A stretch of DNA of 42,335 nucleotides from Streptomyces sabulosicollis. GTDB taxonomy: Bacteria; Actinomycetota; Actinomycetes; Streptomycetales; Streptomycetaceae. The notes under the pieces are model-generated. The model did not search any database, was not told where the DNA came from, and saw only the letters and a program-made list of their open reading frames with translations. The first letter of the stretch is position 1. Each line of letters opens with the position of its first letter. A program made the position numbers and the translations under genes. Positions 31,215 to 39,160 of the stretch are shown here, piece by piece. The stretch is taken from contig NZ_JAEEAP010000025.1 in NCBI RefSeq assembly GCF_016103465.1, forward strand, positions 1-42,335, written 5' to 3'.

Positions 31215-31601
31215 TCAGCTCACCGGGAGACCCGCCGCGCGCCACGCCTGGAAGCCGCCGATCAGATCGGTCGCCCGCTCCAGGCCCAGTCGGCGCAGCG
31301 AGACCGCGGCGAAGCTGGACGCGTAGCCCTCGTTGCACACCACCACGACCCGCAGATCGTGATGGGTGGCCTCGGGCAGCCGGTGGTCGCACTGCGGGTC
31401 GAGCCGCCACTCCAGCTCGTTCCGCTCCACGATCAGCGCCCCCGGGATGGTGCCGTCGCGCTCCCGAAGCGCCGCGTACCGGATGTCCACCAGCAGCGCG
31501 CCCTCTGCCTGCGCCGCGGCGGCGTCGAGGGGGTCCAGCCGGTCGAGCTCCTCGCGAGCCCCGGCCAGCAGTTCGTCCACGCTCCGCTTGCTCGTGCCCA
31601 T
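31215..31601 (-). CDS. Rhodanese-like sulfurtransferase
   Basis: The 128-aa single-domain rhodanese has the catalytic loop CNEGYAS with C89. The preceding LLVDIRYAALRERDGTIPGALIVERNELEWRL stretch (residues 37-66) and the final IGGFQAWRAAGLPVS are typical of the fold. The N-terminal 30 residues (SVDELLAGAREELDRLDP) form an extra helix. The start is ATG 31601, preceded by GAGGAG. It is 4 bases downstream of the cysteine dioxygenase stop, so both are in one operon and the protein likely handles sulfur from cysteine breakdown. The acceptor is unknown. Confidence 0.88.
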   Translation of the reverse strand: MGTSKRSVDELLAGAREELDRLDPLDAAAAQAEGALLVDIRYAALRERDGTIPGALIVERNELEWRLDPQCDHRLPEATHHDLRVVVVCNEGYASSFAAVSLRRLGLERATDLIGGFQAWRAAGLPVS

Positions 31602-31605
31602 CGCG

Positions 31606-32181
31606 TTATCCCCACTCCTCGGGCCGCTCGACCTGCTCCAGCCGCAGCGTCTGACCGGTGCGGCTGTAGCGCCGCATGAGCGGCAGCGGCGGATAGTAGG
31701 CGTGCACCGACACCGCATGCTCGGTGTCGGACGGGTTGATCACCTCATGCACATGATGCGGTCCGAAGGCGCGGCCCTGCCCGGCGGGCAGCCGCCGCTC
31801 GCGGTCCACACCGTCGGCCAGCTCCAGGGTCTTCCAGCCCTCGGTGGGCAGACGCGCGGCGAGTGACTGCTCGTTGAGCTCACCCGCCGCCGAGACGAAG
31901 GCACCGTGGGAGCCGCCGTGGTCGTGCCAGCCGGTGCCGGTCCCCGGAGGCCAGCCGATCAGCCAGGCTTCACTGCCGCCCGGCCCGTCGAGGCGCAGCC
32001 AGGTGCGGCCCTCCGGATCGAGCGGAAGGGAGGCGACGAGCTCGGCGTCGGCGGCGGTCCGGCGGGCGAAGTCGAGCAGTTCCGCGGCGCTGGGCGGAGC
32101 GGCGGGGCCGGAACCGGAGTCCATGATGAGGTCCGTGGAGGGGCGCACGGAGCCAGGGGTGGGAGTGCGTACGTCGGGCAC
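31606..32181 (-). CDS. Cysteine dioxygenase (type I, cupin)
   Basis: The 191-aa non-haem iron enzyme oxidises L-cysteine to cysteine sulfinate. The cupin metal motif is GWHDHGGSHGAF with H86 and H88. The third histidine is in GPHHVHEVINP (H143 or H145). The fold continues with AVSVHAYYPPLPLMRRYS. The start is set at GTG 32181 because AGGAC lies about 8 nt upstream. An open GTG at 32265 would overlap the leader peptide and add a poorly structured extension. The gene is preceded by a Cys-rich leader ORF and followed after 4 bases by the rhodanese gene. Confidence 0.88.
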   Translation of the reverse strand: MPDVRTPTPGSVRPSTDLIMDSGSGPAAPPSAAELLDFARRTAADAELVASLPLDPEGRTWLRLDGPGGSEAWLIGWPPGTGTGWHDHGGSHGAFVSAAGELNEQSLAARLPTEGWKTLELADGVDRERRLPAGQGRAFGPHHVHEVINPSDTEHAVSVHAYYPPLPLMRRYSRTGQTLRLEQVERPEEWG

Positions 32182-32212
32182 AGAGGACCGTCCTGAGTGA
32201 TCGCGAAAGGGA

Positions 32213-32227
32213 CGCGGCCGCGCCGCG
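32213..32227 (-). promoter_or_regulatory. GC-rich hairpin between leader peptide and cysteine dioxygenase
   Basis: CGCGGC-CGC-GCCGCG is a perfect 6-bp stem with a 3-nt loop, 15 bases after the leader stop. Just downstream the palindrome AGGACGGTCCT contains the likely Shine-Dalgarno of the dioxygenase gene. Either could be alternately folded depending on ribosome position on the leader. This is inference. Confidence 0.4.
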
Positions 32228-32242
32228 CGGAGAAGAGGCGGA

Positions 32243-32332
32243 TCAACAGGACGGACGACAGACACAGCCCGCGTAGCGGACCAGGTCCAGATGGACCCTC
32301 CGCCAGAAGCGAGGCAAGCAGGTGTCAGTCAC
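32243..32332 (-). CDS. Cysteine-rich leader peptide of cysteine dioxygenase operon
   Basis: A 29-codon ORF beginning GTG at 32332 reads MTDTCLPRFWRR, then VHLDLVRYAG, then CVCRPSC and stop. Four of 29 residues are Cys (5, 23, 25, 29), with three in the last seven codons. The HLDLxRxA...C core resembles the small leader peptides seen before sulfur-metabolism genes in Streptomyces. It ends 61 bases before the dioxygenase start with hairpins in between, so ribosome stalling at Cys codons could control the operon. No clear ribosome-binding site precedes GTG 32332; TTG 32317 is an alternative start. Confidence 0.62.
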   Translation of the reverse strand: MTDTCLPRFWRRVHLDLVRYAGCVCRPSC

Positions 32333-32408
32333 GCTGCGAAGTGAATCATGTGCCGGAAAGGAAGGTCAACCTCACCGGCTCGCGCCCGGACCGCGCACGC
32401 CCGCAGGC

Positions 32409-32512
32409 GACCACCCGCGCCGGGAGACGGACCACGCGCGCCGGGACACGGACCACCCGCGCCCGCAGATGACCACCCGCGCCGGGACACGGACCACGCG
32501 TCCGGAGACACG
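32409..32512. repeat. 21-bp tandem repeat, five copies
   Basis: GACCACCCGCGCCGGGAGACG-type units start at 32409, 32430, 32451 (20 bp), 32471 and 32492. They alternate between CACCC and CACGC variants. The array sits in the 329-base gene-free stretch 32333-32661 between the leader peptide and the monooxygenase stop. I see no convincing gene in this stretch. Confidence 0.85.
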
Positions 32513-32624
32513 ACCAGGCGCGCGAGCGCTTCCGGGAGCGCCCAGGCGCCCCGCGCACAGCCCGCGGCCCCCGCATCACGGCTACGGCCCCGTATCACGT
32601 ATCACGGCCAGGCCCCCCGCGGTA

Positions 32625-32664
32625 CCGCCGCGGCCCTCGCATCACCGCCGCGGCCCCCGCATCA
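32625..32664. repeat. 20-bp direct repeat touching the monooxygenase stop
   Basis: CCGCCGCGGCCCTCGCATCA (32625-32644) is followed by CCGCCGCGGCCCCCGCATCA (32645-32664) with one difference, and a third copy begins at 32665. The second copy contains the stop codon of the minus-strand monooxygenase, so repeat-number change could alter its C-terminus. Degenerate relatives of the unit precede it from about 32568. Confidence 0.75.
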
Positions 32665-34401
32665 CCGCCGCACGCTCGCCTCCGCCGGCGTGCCCCTGGC
32701 TGCGTTTCCGCCCCGGGCCGCGTCCGCGCACGCGTACAGCGCGCTCGGCCGCACCCCGGACAGCGCAGCGGCGAGATGGCCGTCCGGCCTCACCAGCAGC
32801 ACGGTGTGCGCCGGGGCCCCCGGATACGCCTCGGTGACCAGCAGCTCGGTGCGCAGGGGCAGCGCCGCGACGGCCGCCGCGAGCCGAGGCATCAGCCCGG
32901 CGCGCATCCAGTGGCGGCGGTCCCACACCCCGGTGCCGGGGGCGACCAACACCACCAGCAGCTCCCGGCCGAGCCGCTCCCGCAGCCGTACGACCGAGCC
33001 GTCCGGTGCGGTCACCGGCACATCGGCGACCGGGGCCCCGAGAGCCGTGCCCACCGTGACCGAACCGTCCGGCGGCGCGGCCGGGGCCAGCGGCGAGCGG
33101 TCGTAGACGGGGGGCGCGCCCAGCGGACCCCGCCCGAGGTGACCGTCGGTGAGCAGCGCGTCGTGCCCGCGCGCGCCGCCCGGCCGCACGGTGCGCCGTA
33201 CCGCGTGCCAGCCGCCGGCCGCCCGCACCAGCGGCAGCGCCTGGTCCGCCGCGCGCAGCCGGGCCCCGACGGCTCCGCGCCGCTCCGCCTGATAGCTGTC
33301 CAGCAGGGCCTCCGAGGCCCCGTGGTGCCAGGCGAGGCACAGCTTCCAGGCGAGGTTGTCGACGTCCCGCAGCCCTTCCTCGAGCCCCTGGGTGCCGAGC
33401 GCGCCCAGCAGATGGGCGGCGTCCCCGGCCAGGAAGGCGCGTCCGACGCGCCAGCGCAGCGCGAGCCGGTGGTGCACGGTGTGCACGCCGGTGTCCAGCA
33501 GCTCATAGGGGGGCTCGGATTCCCCGCACCACCCCGCGAGGGTGTCGCGCACCCGCACCATCAGGGCGTCGGGGGTGACGAGGTCGCGGCCGGGCGGCAG
33601 CAGCCAGTCGATCCGCCACAGGCCGTGCGGCAGCGGCCGGGCGGTCACCTCCGCGTCGATGCTGCGCCAGGGCGGGGAGCGGTGCAGCACGGCCTCGCCG
33701 GGCCAGGGGAGTTCGGCGCGCAGGGCGGCGACGGCGTGCCGCTCCACCGCCGTACGGCCCGGGAAGCGCACGCCCAGGAGCTTGCGGACGGTCGACCGAG
33801 GCCCGTCGCAGCCCACCAGATAGCTGCCCCGCCACCAGGTGGCCTGGGCGCCCCGGGTGCGCACCCCCACCCCGTGGTCGTCCTGCTCCAGGTCGTCGAT
33901 CCGGGTCCCGGGGACGATCCGGACGAGGTCCTCGTCGCCGATGGCGGCCAGCGAGCCCCGCAGCGCCCTGGTGAGCTCGTGCTGGGGCAGATGCAGCGGT
34001 GAGGGCGCCGACACCGGTGCCGACTCGTCCTCCGGCGAGGGCCCGTCGCCGCCGGGAGCGTCCATGGCCTCCGTAAGGCCGCCGTCCCGGCCGCCGGTGC
34101 CGCGCCCGGGCGACGGGGAGCCGCCGAAGAGGCCGCCGGGGGTCAGGGGCACCTGCCGCACCAGCTGCCGCCGCCGCATCGTGCGCCATCCGGTCCACGG
34201 CCGGGTGCGGGCGGTGACCCGGCAGCCCAGCCGCTCCAGCAGGGCGGCGGCGTCCGGGCGCAGCACGACGGTGCGGGCCAGACGGCTCTCCTCGCCTTCC
34301 GTGGACTCGTCCAGCAGGATGACGGGCACCTCGAGGCGCGCGAGGGCGAGGGCCAGGGTGAGGCCGACCGGGCCCGCCCCGGCGACGATCACCGGGTCCA
34401 C
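32662..34401 (-). CDS. FAD-dependent aromatic monooxygenase (PHBH/RdmE type)
   Basis: The 579-aa flavoprotein has an N-terminal Rossmann motif GAGPVG (residues 8-13), the mid DG-type CDGPRSTVRKLLGVRF and the FLAGDAAHLLGALGTQGLEEGLRDVDNLAWKL FAD box. A thioredoxin-like C-terminal domain follows, as in group A hydroxylases. Residues ~75-125 are a Gly/Pro/Ser-rich insertion, unusual for the family. The substrate is unknown; homologues hydroxylate phenols and polyketides, but no biosynthetic genes are adjacent. The start is taken as GTG 34401, directly before the FAD motif, after an AT-richer promoter-like stretch (34402-34490). Longer starts add low-complexity residues. Transcribed in the same direction as glu genes but separated by a terminator. 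Confidence 0.83.
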   Translation of the reverse strand: MDPVIVAGAGPVGLTLALALARLEVPVILLDESTEGEESRLARTVVLRPDAAALLERLGCRVTARTRPWTGWRTMRRRQLVRQVPLTPGGLFGGSPSPGRGTGGRDGGLTEAMDAPGGDGPSPEDESAPVSAPSPLHLPQHELTRALRGSLAAIGDEDLVRIVPGTRIDDLEQDDHGVGVRTRGAQATWWRGSYLVGCDGPRSTVRKLLGVRFPGRTAVERHAVAALRAELPWPGEAVLHRSPPWRSIDAEVTARPLPHGLWRIDWLLPPGRDLVTPDALMVRVRDTLAGWCGESEPPYELLDTGVHTVHHRLALRWRVGRAFLAGDAAHLLGALGTQGLEEGLRDVDNLAWKLCLAWHHGASEALLDSYQAERRGAVGARLRAADQALPLVRAAGGWHAVRRTVRPGGARGHDALLTDGHLGRGPLGAPPVYDRSPLAPAAPPDGSVTVGTALGAPVADVPVTAPDGSVVRLRERLGRELLVVLVAPGTGVWDRRHWMRAGLMPRLAAAVAALPLRTELLVTEAYPGAPAHTVLLVRPDGHLAAALSGVRPSALYACADAARGGNAARGTPAEASVRR

Positions 34402-34518
34402 GGTGCGGTTCCCGTAGCCCTGCGGGTCGTACGTGACGTACGGAAATTGGCAGTTGAAACCCGGTGAGCGATCACAGAAAGCATGCAACCGACTGCCGCT
34501 GCCCGCGTCAAGCGACGA

Positions 34519-34546
34519 AGGGCGGTGGCGCGTGCGCCACCGCCCT
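34519..34546 (-). terminator. Terminator of gluABCD operon
   Basis: A perfect 13-bp inverted repeat, AGGGCGGTGGCGC / GCGCCACCGCCCT, with GT in the centre lies about 100 bases after the gluD stop. It separates the glu operon from the monooxygenase. Confidence 0.75.
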
Positions 34547-34592
34547 GGTAGGGGTCTCGCTCGCCCGCCCGGCCCTCCGGGCGGCGTCCGTC

Positions 34593-34648
34593 CGGTCCCC
34601 GGACGGCGGCCCGGTCTCCGGACGGCGGCCCGGTCTCCGGACGGCCCC
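34593..34648. repeat. 19-bp tandem repeat, three copies
   Basis: CGGTCCCCGGACGGCGGCC at 34593 is followed by CGGTCTCCGGACGGCGGCC at 34612 and a truncated third copy at 34631. The array ends exactly at the gluD stop codon, between gluD and the terminator. Confidence 0.8.
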
Positions 34649-35593
34649 TCAGTTCGTCTTGCCCGCCGACGCGTCCGGAGCGGAGGTCGCGGACTGGTCG
34701 ACGACGTCGAGCGCGTCGGCGGCCGCGAGCGGCTGTCCGGCGTCCGCGACCCGGATGCCGGTCTTGGCGCGGCGGCCGCGCCGCTCGATCCAGGTGGCGA
34801 GGGCGGAGAGGGCCAGGCACATCGCGATGTAGATGACACCGCCGACGATGATCACCGGAACGTAGGGGTTCTCGTCGTTGACGACGATGTTGCCGGCCAG
34901 CTGCTGAAGCTGGAACAGCAGCTCCTGGTAGGTGATGACATAGCCGAGGGAGGTGTCCTTCAGCGTCACCACCAGCTGGCTGATGATGGTCGGCAGCATC
35001 GCCCGTACGGCCTGCGGCACCAGGACCGTCATCATGACCTGGGTCTTGCGCATGCCCAGGGCGTACGCGGCCTCGCGCTGGCCCCTGGGCACCGAGTTGA
35101 TGCCCGCCCGCAGGACCTCGGCCTGGACCGAGCCGTTGTAGACGGTCAGCCCGATGACCAGGGCCCAGAAGCCGGTGTTGTCACCGCTGAGGCCCAGGTC
35201 CGAGCGGTAGGTCAGGAAGAGCACCCACAGCACGTAGATGGTGATCAGCAGCGGGACGGCCCGGAACAGCTCGATGAAGCCGGTCGCGAACCAGCGGACG
35301 GCCTTGTGGTCCGAGAGCCGGCCGACGGCGAGCAGCACACCGAGGGCGAGGGAGAGGACCGCCGCGACCGCGAACACCTTCAGGGTGGTGACCACACCGT
35401 CGCGGATGCTGGTGCGCACTCCCGCGTAGTTGAAGATGTCCCACATCTCGGGTGCGAACTGCCCCTTGGCGTTCAGCCGCACCACGGCGAAGACGATCAG
35501 CCCGAGGACGGCCAGGCCGCCGACCACGGAGAAGATCCGGTTCCGGACGCGGGCCTTCGGGCCGGGGGCGTCGTACAGGACGCTCGAGCTCAT
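34649..35593 (-). CDS. gluD: Glutamate ABC transporter permease GluD
   Basis: The 314-aa inner-membrane permease has an N-terminal cytoplasmic stretch and about five helices. The HisM-type fold has the EAA loop EAAYALGMRKTQVMMTVLVPQAVR. A hydrophilic C-terminal tail of ~35 residues (GIRVADAGQPLAAADALDVVD) follows the last helix. The start is ATG 35593, overlapping the gluC stop by 4 nt, with GGAGG upstream inside gluC; an earlier in-frame start would lie in gluC. It is the last gene of gluABCD, pairs with GluC and imports glutamate with GluA and GluB. Confidence 0.93.
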   Translation of the reverse strand: MSSSVLYDAPGPKARVRNRIFSVVGGLAVLGLIVFAVVRLNAKGQFAPEMWDIFNYAGVRTSIRDGVVTTLKVFAVAAVLSLALGVLLAVGRLSDHKAVRWFATGFIELFRAVPLLITIYVLWVLFLTYRSDLGLSGDNTGFWALVIGLTVYNGSVQAEVLRAGINSVPRGQREAAYALGMRKTQVMMTVLVPQAVRAMLPTIISQLVVTLKDTSLGYVITYQELLFQLQQLAGNIVVNDENPYVPVIIVGGVIYIAMCLALSALATWIERRGRRAKTGIRVADAGQPLAAADALDVVDQSATSAPDASAGKTN

Positions 35594-36237
35594 CGGGCCA
35601 CCTCCAGGCGGTTCTCCAGCAGCCGGAAGAGACCGCTGATGGCGAACGTGATGACCAGGTAGCACAGCGCGATCCACAGGAAGATCCAGCCGATCGCGAA
35701 GCCCTTGTCACTCAGCAGCTTCGAGACATTGAACAGTTCGGTGTTGCTGAACGCCCCGGCGATGGCCGAGTTCTTGGTGAGCGCGATGAAGATGCTGCTC
35801 ATGGGCGGAATCACGGACCGGGTGGCCTGGGGGAGGACGATCAGCCGGAGGGTCTGGAAGAAGGTCATCCCCAGGCTGCGGGCGGCCTCCGCCTGGCCGA
35901 GCGGCACGGTGTTGATACCGGACCGCACGGCCTCGCAGACGAAGGACGACGTGTAGCAGCCCAGCGCCATCATGGCGAGGACGAAGGGGCTCGTCCCCGG
36001 GAAGAAGATCTGCGGGACCACGAAGAACGAGATCAGGAACAGCAGGGTCAGCGGGGTGTTGCGCAGCAGGGTGACCCAGGCCGTCCCGAACGCCCGCAGC
36101 GGCGGTATGGGCGACACCCGGAAGCCGGCTATGACGACGCCCAGCACGAGGGCCAGCGCCGCACTGGCCGCCGTGATGGAGAGGGTTCCCAGGAACCCCT
36201 CCCGGAACTGGGGCAAATGATCGAGGAGTACGTTCAT
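35590..36237 (-). CDS. gluC: Glutamate ABC transporter permease GluC
   Basis: The 215-aa permease has five predicted helices and the EAA loop EAARSLGMTFFQTLRLIVLPQA that docks with GluA. It begins MNVLLDHLPQFREGFLGTLSITAAS, typical of polar amino-acid permeases. GGAGAA lies about 6 nt before ATG 36237. The stop overlaps gluD by 4 nt. The 106-base gap to gluB is the widest in the operon and holds imperfect GC-rich repeats but no gene. Confidence 0.94.
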   Translation of the reverse strand: MNVLLDHLPQFREGFLGTLSITAASAALALVLGVVIAGFRVSPIPPLRAFGTAWVTLLRNTPLTLLFLISFFVVPQIFFPGTSPFVLAMMALGCYTSSFVCEAVRSGINTVPLGQAEAARSLGMTFFQTLRLIVLPQATRSVIPPMSSIFIALTKNSAIAGAFSNTELFNVSKLLSDKGFAIGWIFLWIALCYLVITFAISGLFRLLENRLEVAR

Positions 36238-36343
36238 CGATTCTCCGCGGTAGCGGTCAGGTCAGCGGCGTGCGGAGCGCACCGGCTTCGAGGTGAACAG
36301 GCGAACGGGTGAGCGAGCGAACGGCCCGGTGAGGGATCCCTGC

Positions 36344-37255
36344 TCAGTAGCGGGGCAGGGGCGTCTTCGGCGCGACGTAGGACGAGCCGGACTTGCCGAG
36401 CGTGCCTTCGTACGCCTTCTTGTAGTCGCCGTTCTTGATGTGCTTCTCGAGCGAGTCGGTGATCGCGTCGCGGAGCGCCTTGTCGTTCTTGTTCATGCCG
36501 ATGCCGTACGGCTCCTCGGTGAACGGCTTGCCGACCACGTGCAGCTTGCTCGAGCGCTGGGCGGCGTAGCCCTTGAGGATGGCGTCGTCGGTGGTGACCG
36601 CGTCGACCTGGCCGTCGAGCAGCTGCTTGACGCAGAGCGAGTACTTGCTCAGCTCGGTGGTCTTGGCGCCGTACTTCGGCTTCTTGATCTCCTGGAGCGG
36701 GGTGGAGCCGACGATCGAGCAGACCTTCTTGCCCTTGATGCTGTCCGGGCCGGTGATCTTGCCCTTGTCCTCCATGCGGACCAGCAGGTCGGCACCGGCC
36801 TGGTAGTACGGGCCCGCGAAGCCGACCTGCTTCTTGCGCTCGTCGTTGATCGTGTAGGTGCCGACGTAGTAGTCGACCTGGCCCTTGGAGATGGAGGTCT
36901 CGCGGACGTTGGAGTCCACCGTCTTGAAGCTGATCTTGTCCGCGGAGAAGCCGAGGTCGGCGGCGACCATCTTGGCGATCTCGATGTCGAAGCCGGAACG
37001 CTTGCCCTCGGTGTCCTGGAACCCGAGGAAGGGCTGGTCGGCCTTGGCGCCGATGACGAGCTTGCCGCGCTTCTGTGCCGCCTTCAGGGTCGGCGAGTCG
37101 ATCTTCACGTCCTTGGCGACCGTGTAGTCGCCGCTGAAGACCTCGCCGCCCTTCGGCTTGTCCCCGGCGGTGCCCTTCTCGCCGCCACAGGCGGTCGCCG
37201 TCGCGGCCAGCGCGAGAACCACTGTGGCCGCCGCGGCCGTCTTACGAATCCTCAT
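36344..37255 (-). CDS. gluB: Glutamate-binding lipoprotein GluB
   Basis: The 303-aa extracytoplasmic solute-binding protein (SBP family 3) starts with MRIRKTAAAATVVLALAATATAC, a lipoprotein signal peptide ending at C23. The binding domain includes KLVIGAKADQPFLGFQD, GFDIEIAKMVAADLG and KGKKVCSIVGSTPLQEI. ATG 37255 is preferred over ATG 37264 because GAGGG lies 9 nt upstream of the former but abuts the latter. It delivers glutamate to GluCD. Relatively low GC and Lys-rich codon choice fit strong expression. Confidence 0.93.
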   Translation of the reverse strand: MRIRKTAAAATVVLALAATATACGGEKGTAGDKPKGGEVFSGDYTVAKDVKIDSPTLKAAQKRGKLVIGAKADQPFLGFQDTEGKRSGFDIEIAKMVAADLGFSADKISFKTVDSNVRETSISKGQVDYYVGTYTINDERKKQVGFAGPYYQAGADLLVRMEDKGKITGPDSIKGKKVCSIVGSTPLQEIKKPKYGAKTTELSKYSLCVKQLLDGQVDAVTTDDAILKGYAAQRSSKLHVVGKPFTEEPYGIGMNKNDKALRDAITDSLEKHIKNGDYKKAYEGTLGKSGSSYVAPKTPLPRY

Positions 37256-37348
37256 GGTGCCCATCCCTCTGTGTTCAGTACGCGGTTCAGATACGCAGTG
37301 GCGAACGTGCCGCCGGCGGTCTGCCGAGCCAGTGCGGACTCAGCGGGC

Positions 37349-38125
37349 TCAGTGGTGAAGGATCTTCGACAGGAAGTCCTTGGCCCGGTCGCTGCGGGGG
37401 TTGTTGAAGAACTGCTCCGGCTCGGCCTCTTCGACGATCCGGCCGTCGGCCATGAAGACCACCCGGTTCGCGGCGGAGCGGGCGAAGCCCATCTCATGGG
37501 TGACGACGACCATCGTCATGCCGTCCCGGGCGAGCTGCTGCATGACCTCCAGCACCTCGTTGATCATCTCCGGGTCCAGCGCCGAGGTCGGCTCGTCGAA
37601 GAGCATCACCTTCGGGTCCATGGCCAGGGCGCGCGCGATCGCCACGCGCTGCTGCTGGCCGCCGGACAGCTGGGCCGGGTACTTGTCCGCCTGGGCGCCG
37701 ACGCCCACCCGGTCGAGCAGCGTGCGGGCCTTCTCCTCGGCGGCCTTCTTGTCCGCCTTACGGACCTTGACCTGGCCCAGCATCACGTTCTCGAGCACCG
37801 TCTTGTGCGCGAAGAGGTTGAAGGACTGGAAGACCATGCCGACGTCGGCACGGAGCCGGGCGAGTTCCTTGCCCTCCTGGGGCAGCGGCTTGCCGTCGAT
37901 CGTGATGGAGCCGGAGTCGATCGTCTCCAGCCGGTTGACCGTGCGGCACAGCGTCGACTTCCCGGACCCGGACGGCCCGATGACGACGACCACTTCGCCC
38001 CGGCTGATGGTCAGGTCGATGTCCTGGAGCACATGCAGCGCGCCGAAGTGCTTGTTGACTCCTGACAACGCAACCAACGCGTTCGCCACCGGTGCGGCGT
38101 CCTTGGTCACCGATACTTCGCTCAT
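37349..38125 (-). CDS. gluA: Glutamate ABC transporter ATP-binding protein GluA
   Basis: The 258-aa ATPase is nearly collinear with Corynebacterium glutamicum GluA. Walker A is GPSGSGKST (50-58), the signature is LSGGQQQR (153-160), Walker B is VMLFDEP (173-179) and the switch His is in VTHEMGFA. It forms a homodimer driving import through GluCD. The first gene of the minus-strand operon, so the promoter should lie in 38126-38230, an unusually AT-rich patch. A GGAG sits about 10 nt before the ATG. Confidence 0.95.
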   Translation of the reverse strand: MSEVSVTKDAAPVANALVALSGVNKHFGALHVLQDIDLTISRGEVVVVIGPSGSGKSTLCRTVNRLETIDSGSITIDGKPLPQEGKELARLRADVGMVFQSFNLFAHKTVLENVMLGQVKVRKADKKAAEEKARTLLDRVGVGAQADKYPAQLSGGQQQRVAIARALAMDPKVMLFDEPTSALDPEMINEVLEVMQQLARDGMTMVVVTHEMGFARSAANRVVFMADGRIVEEAEPEQFFNNPRSDRAKDFLSKILHH

Positions 38126-38241
38126 CGGCGTCTCGCTCCGTCCTCCTCGGTTGGGAGGACACTAATGAGCGCCCGCGACCAGCGTCATTACATCTGAGCT
38201 GAAATTGAGGATAACGATATGGCTGCGGCGCGACACTCTGC

Positions 38242-38311
38242 GTGAACGGGACGACGCGCGCCGTACCGGCTGCGTAACGGAAACCAGTGTGTGACCGAAT
38301 GCGTCTTGACG
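38242..38311 (+). promoter_or_regulatory. Possible operator repeats and -35 upstream of the two-component genes
   Basis: Three loosely similar boxes, GTGAACGGGACG (38242), GTAACGGAAACC (38274) and GTGACCGAATGC (38291), precede TTGACG (38306-38311). The last two are 17 bases apart. They could bind the response regulator or other factors. The -10 opposite TTGACG is poor. The 306-base gap 38126-38431 holds no gene. Confidence 0.25.
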
Positions 38312-38431
38312 GCTGCCCGCCGATCGGGGTGGATGCCCTGTGGCCATGTTCGTGGCCGCATTCGAAGCCATGGTGACGGGGACGCGTACGGGGCGCGTCT
38401 CCCCTGATACGGGAAGGTGGCGGAGGGGCCG

Positions 38432-39142
38432 GTGAGACTGCTGCTCGTCGAGGACGACAACCACGTCGCCGCGGCCCTGTCCGCCATCCTCTCCCGGCAC
38501 GGTTTCGAGGTCACCCACGCCCGCAGCGGCGAGGAGGCGCTGCAGGCGCTGCTGCCCGACGCGGGCGCCCCCTTCGGCGTGGTGCTCCTCGACCTCGGCC
38601 TGCCCGACCAGGACGGTTTCGAGGTGTGCGGCAAGATCCGCAAGCGCACCGCCACACCCGTGATCATGGTGACGGCGCGCGCCGATGTGCGTTCGCGGAT
38701 ACACGGGCTCAACCTCGGCGCCGACGACTACGTGGTCAAGCCGTACGACACGATGGAACTGCTCGCCCGGATCCACGCCGTCAGCCGCCGCACCGCCGCC
38801 CACGACCCGGGCCACGGCGCCGAGGAGAGCCCGGACGGCTCTCATCCGCCACTGCGGCTCGGGCCGGTGACCATCGAGCTGCCCACCCGCCAGGTCTCCG
38901 TCAACGGCACGACCGTTTCGCTCACCCGTAAGGAGTTCGATCTGCTCGCCCTGCTGGCCCAGCGCCCCGGTGTCGTCTTCCGCCGGGAGCAGATCATCAG
39001 CGAGGTCTGGCGCACGAGTTGGGAGGGGACGGGACGCACCCTGGAGGTCCACATCGCCTCCCTGCGCTCCAAGCTGCGGATGCCCGCCCTGATCGAGACG
39101 GTGCGCGGGGTGGGCTACCGCCTCGTCGCCCCGGCCCGCTGA
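38432..39142 (+). CDS. OmpR/PhoB-family response regulator
   Basis: The 236-aa DNA-binding regulator has a receiver domain with E7-D8-D9, phospho-acceptor D54 (VVLLDLGLPDQDG), T81 and K103 (VVKPYD). The C-terminal winged helix (~145-233) includes VSLTRKEFDLLALLAQRPGVVFRREQIISEVW and RTLEVHIASLRSKL. The linker (~120-145) is Pro/Gly-rich. GTG 38432 is preferred because GGAGGGG lies 5 nt upstream; GTG 38417 would add five residues before the conserved RLLLVEDD. It is paired with the kinase gene 18 bases downstream. Targets unknown. Confidence 0.92.
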   Translation: MRLLLVEDDNHVAAALSAILSRHGFEVTHARSGEEALQALLPDAGAPFGVVLLDLGLPDQDGFEVCGKIRKRTATPVIMVTARADVRSRIHGLNLGADDYVVKPYDTMELLARIHAVSRRTAAHDPGHGAEESPDGSHPPLRLGPVTIELPTRQVSVNGTTVSLTRKEFDLLALLAQRPGVVFRREQIISEVWRTSWEGTGRTLEVHIASLRSKLRMPALIETVRGVGYRLVAPAR

Positions 39143-39160
39143 GCGACCGGGGCTCCCTCG

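Noticed and set aside
32348-33106. Plus-strand open frame across the minisatellites
   Set aside because: Encoded Pro/Arg/Thr repeats reflect the DNA repeats and overlap the monooxygenase antisense; no RBS or motif.
38184-38300. GlnR box upstream of gluABCD
   Set aside because: GTNAC and GAAAC-like pieces occur but with wrong spacing for the GlnR consensus.
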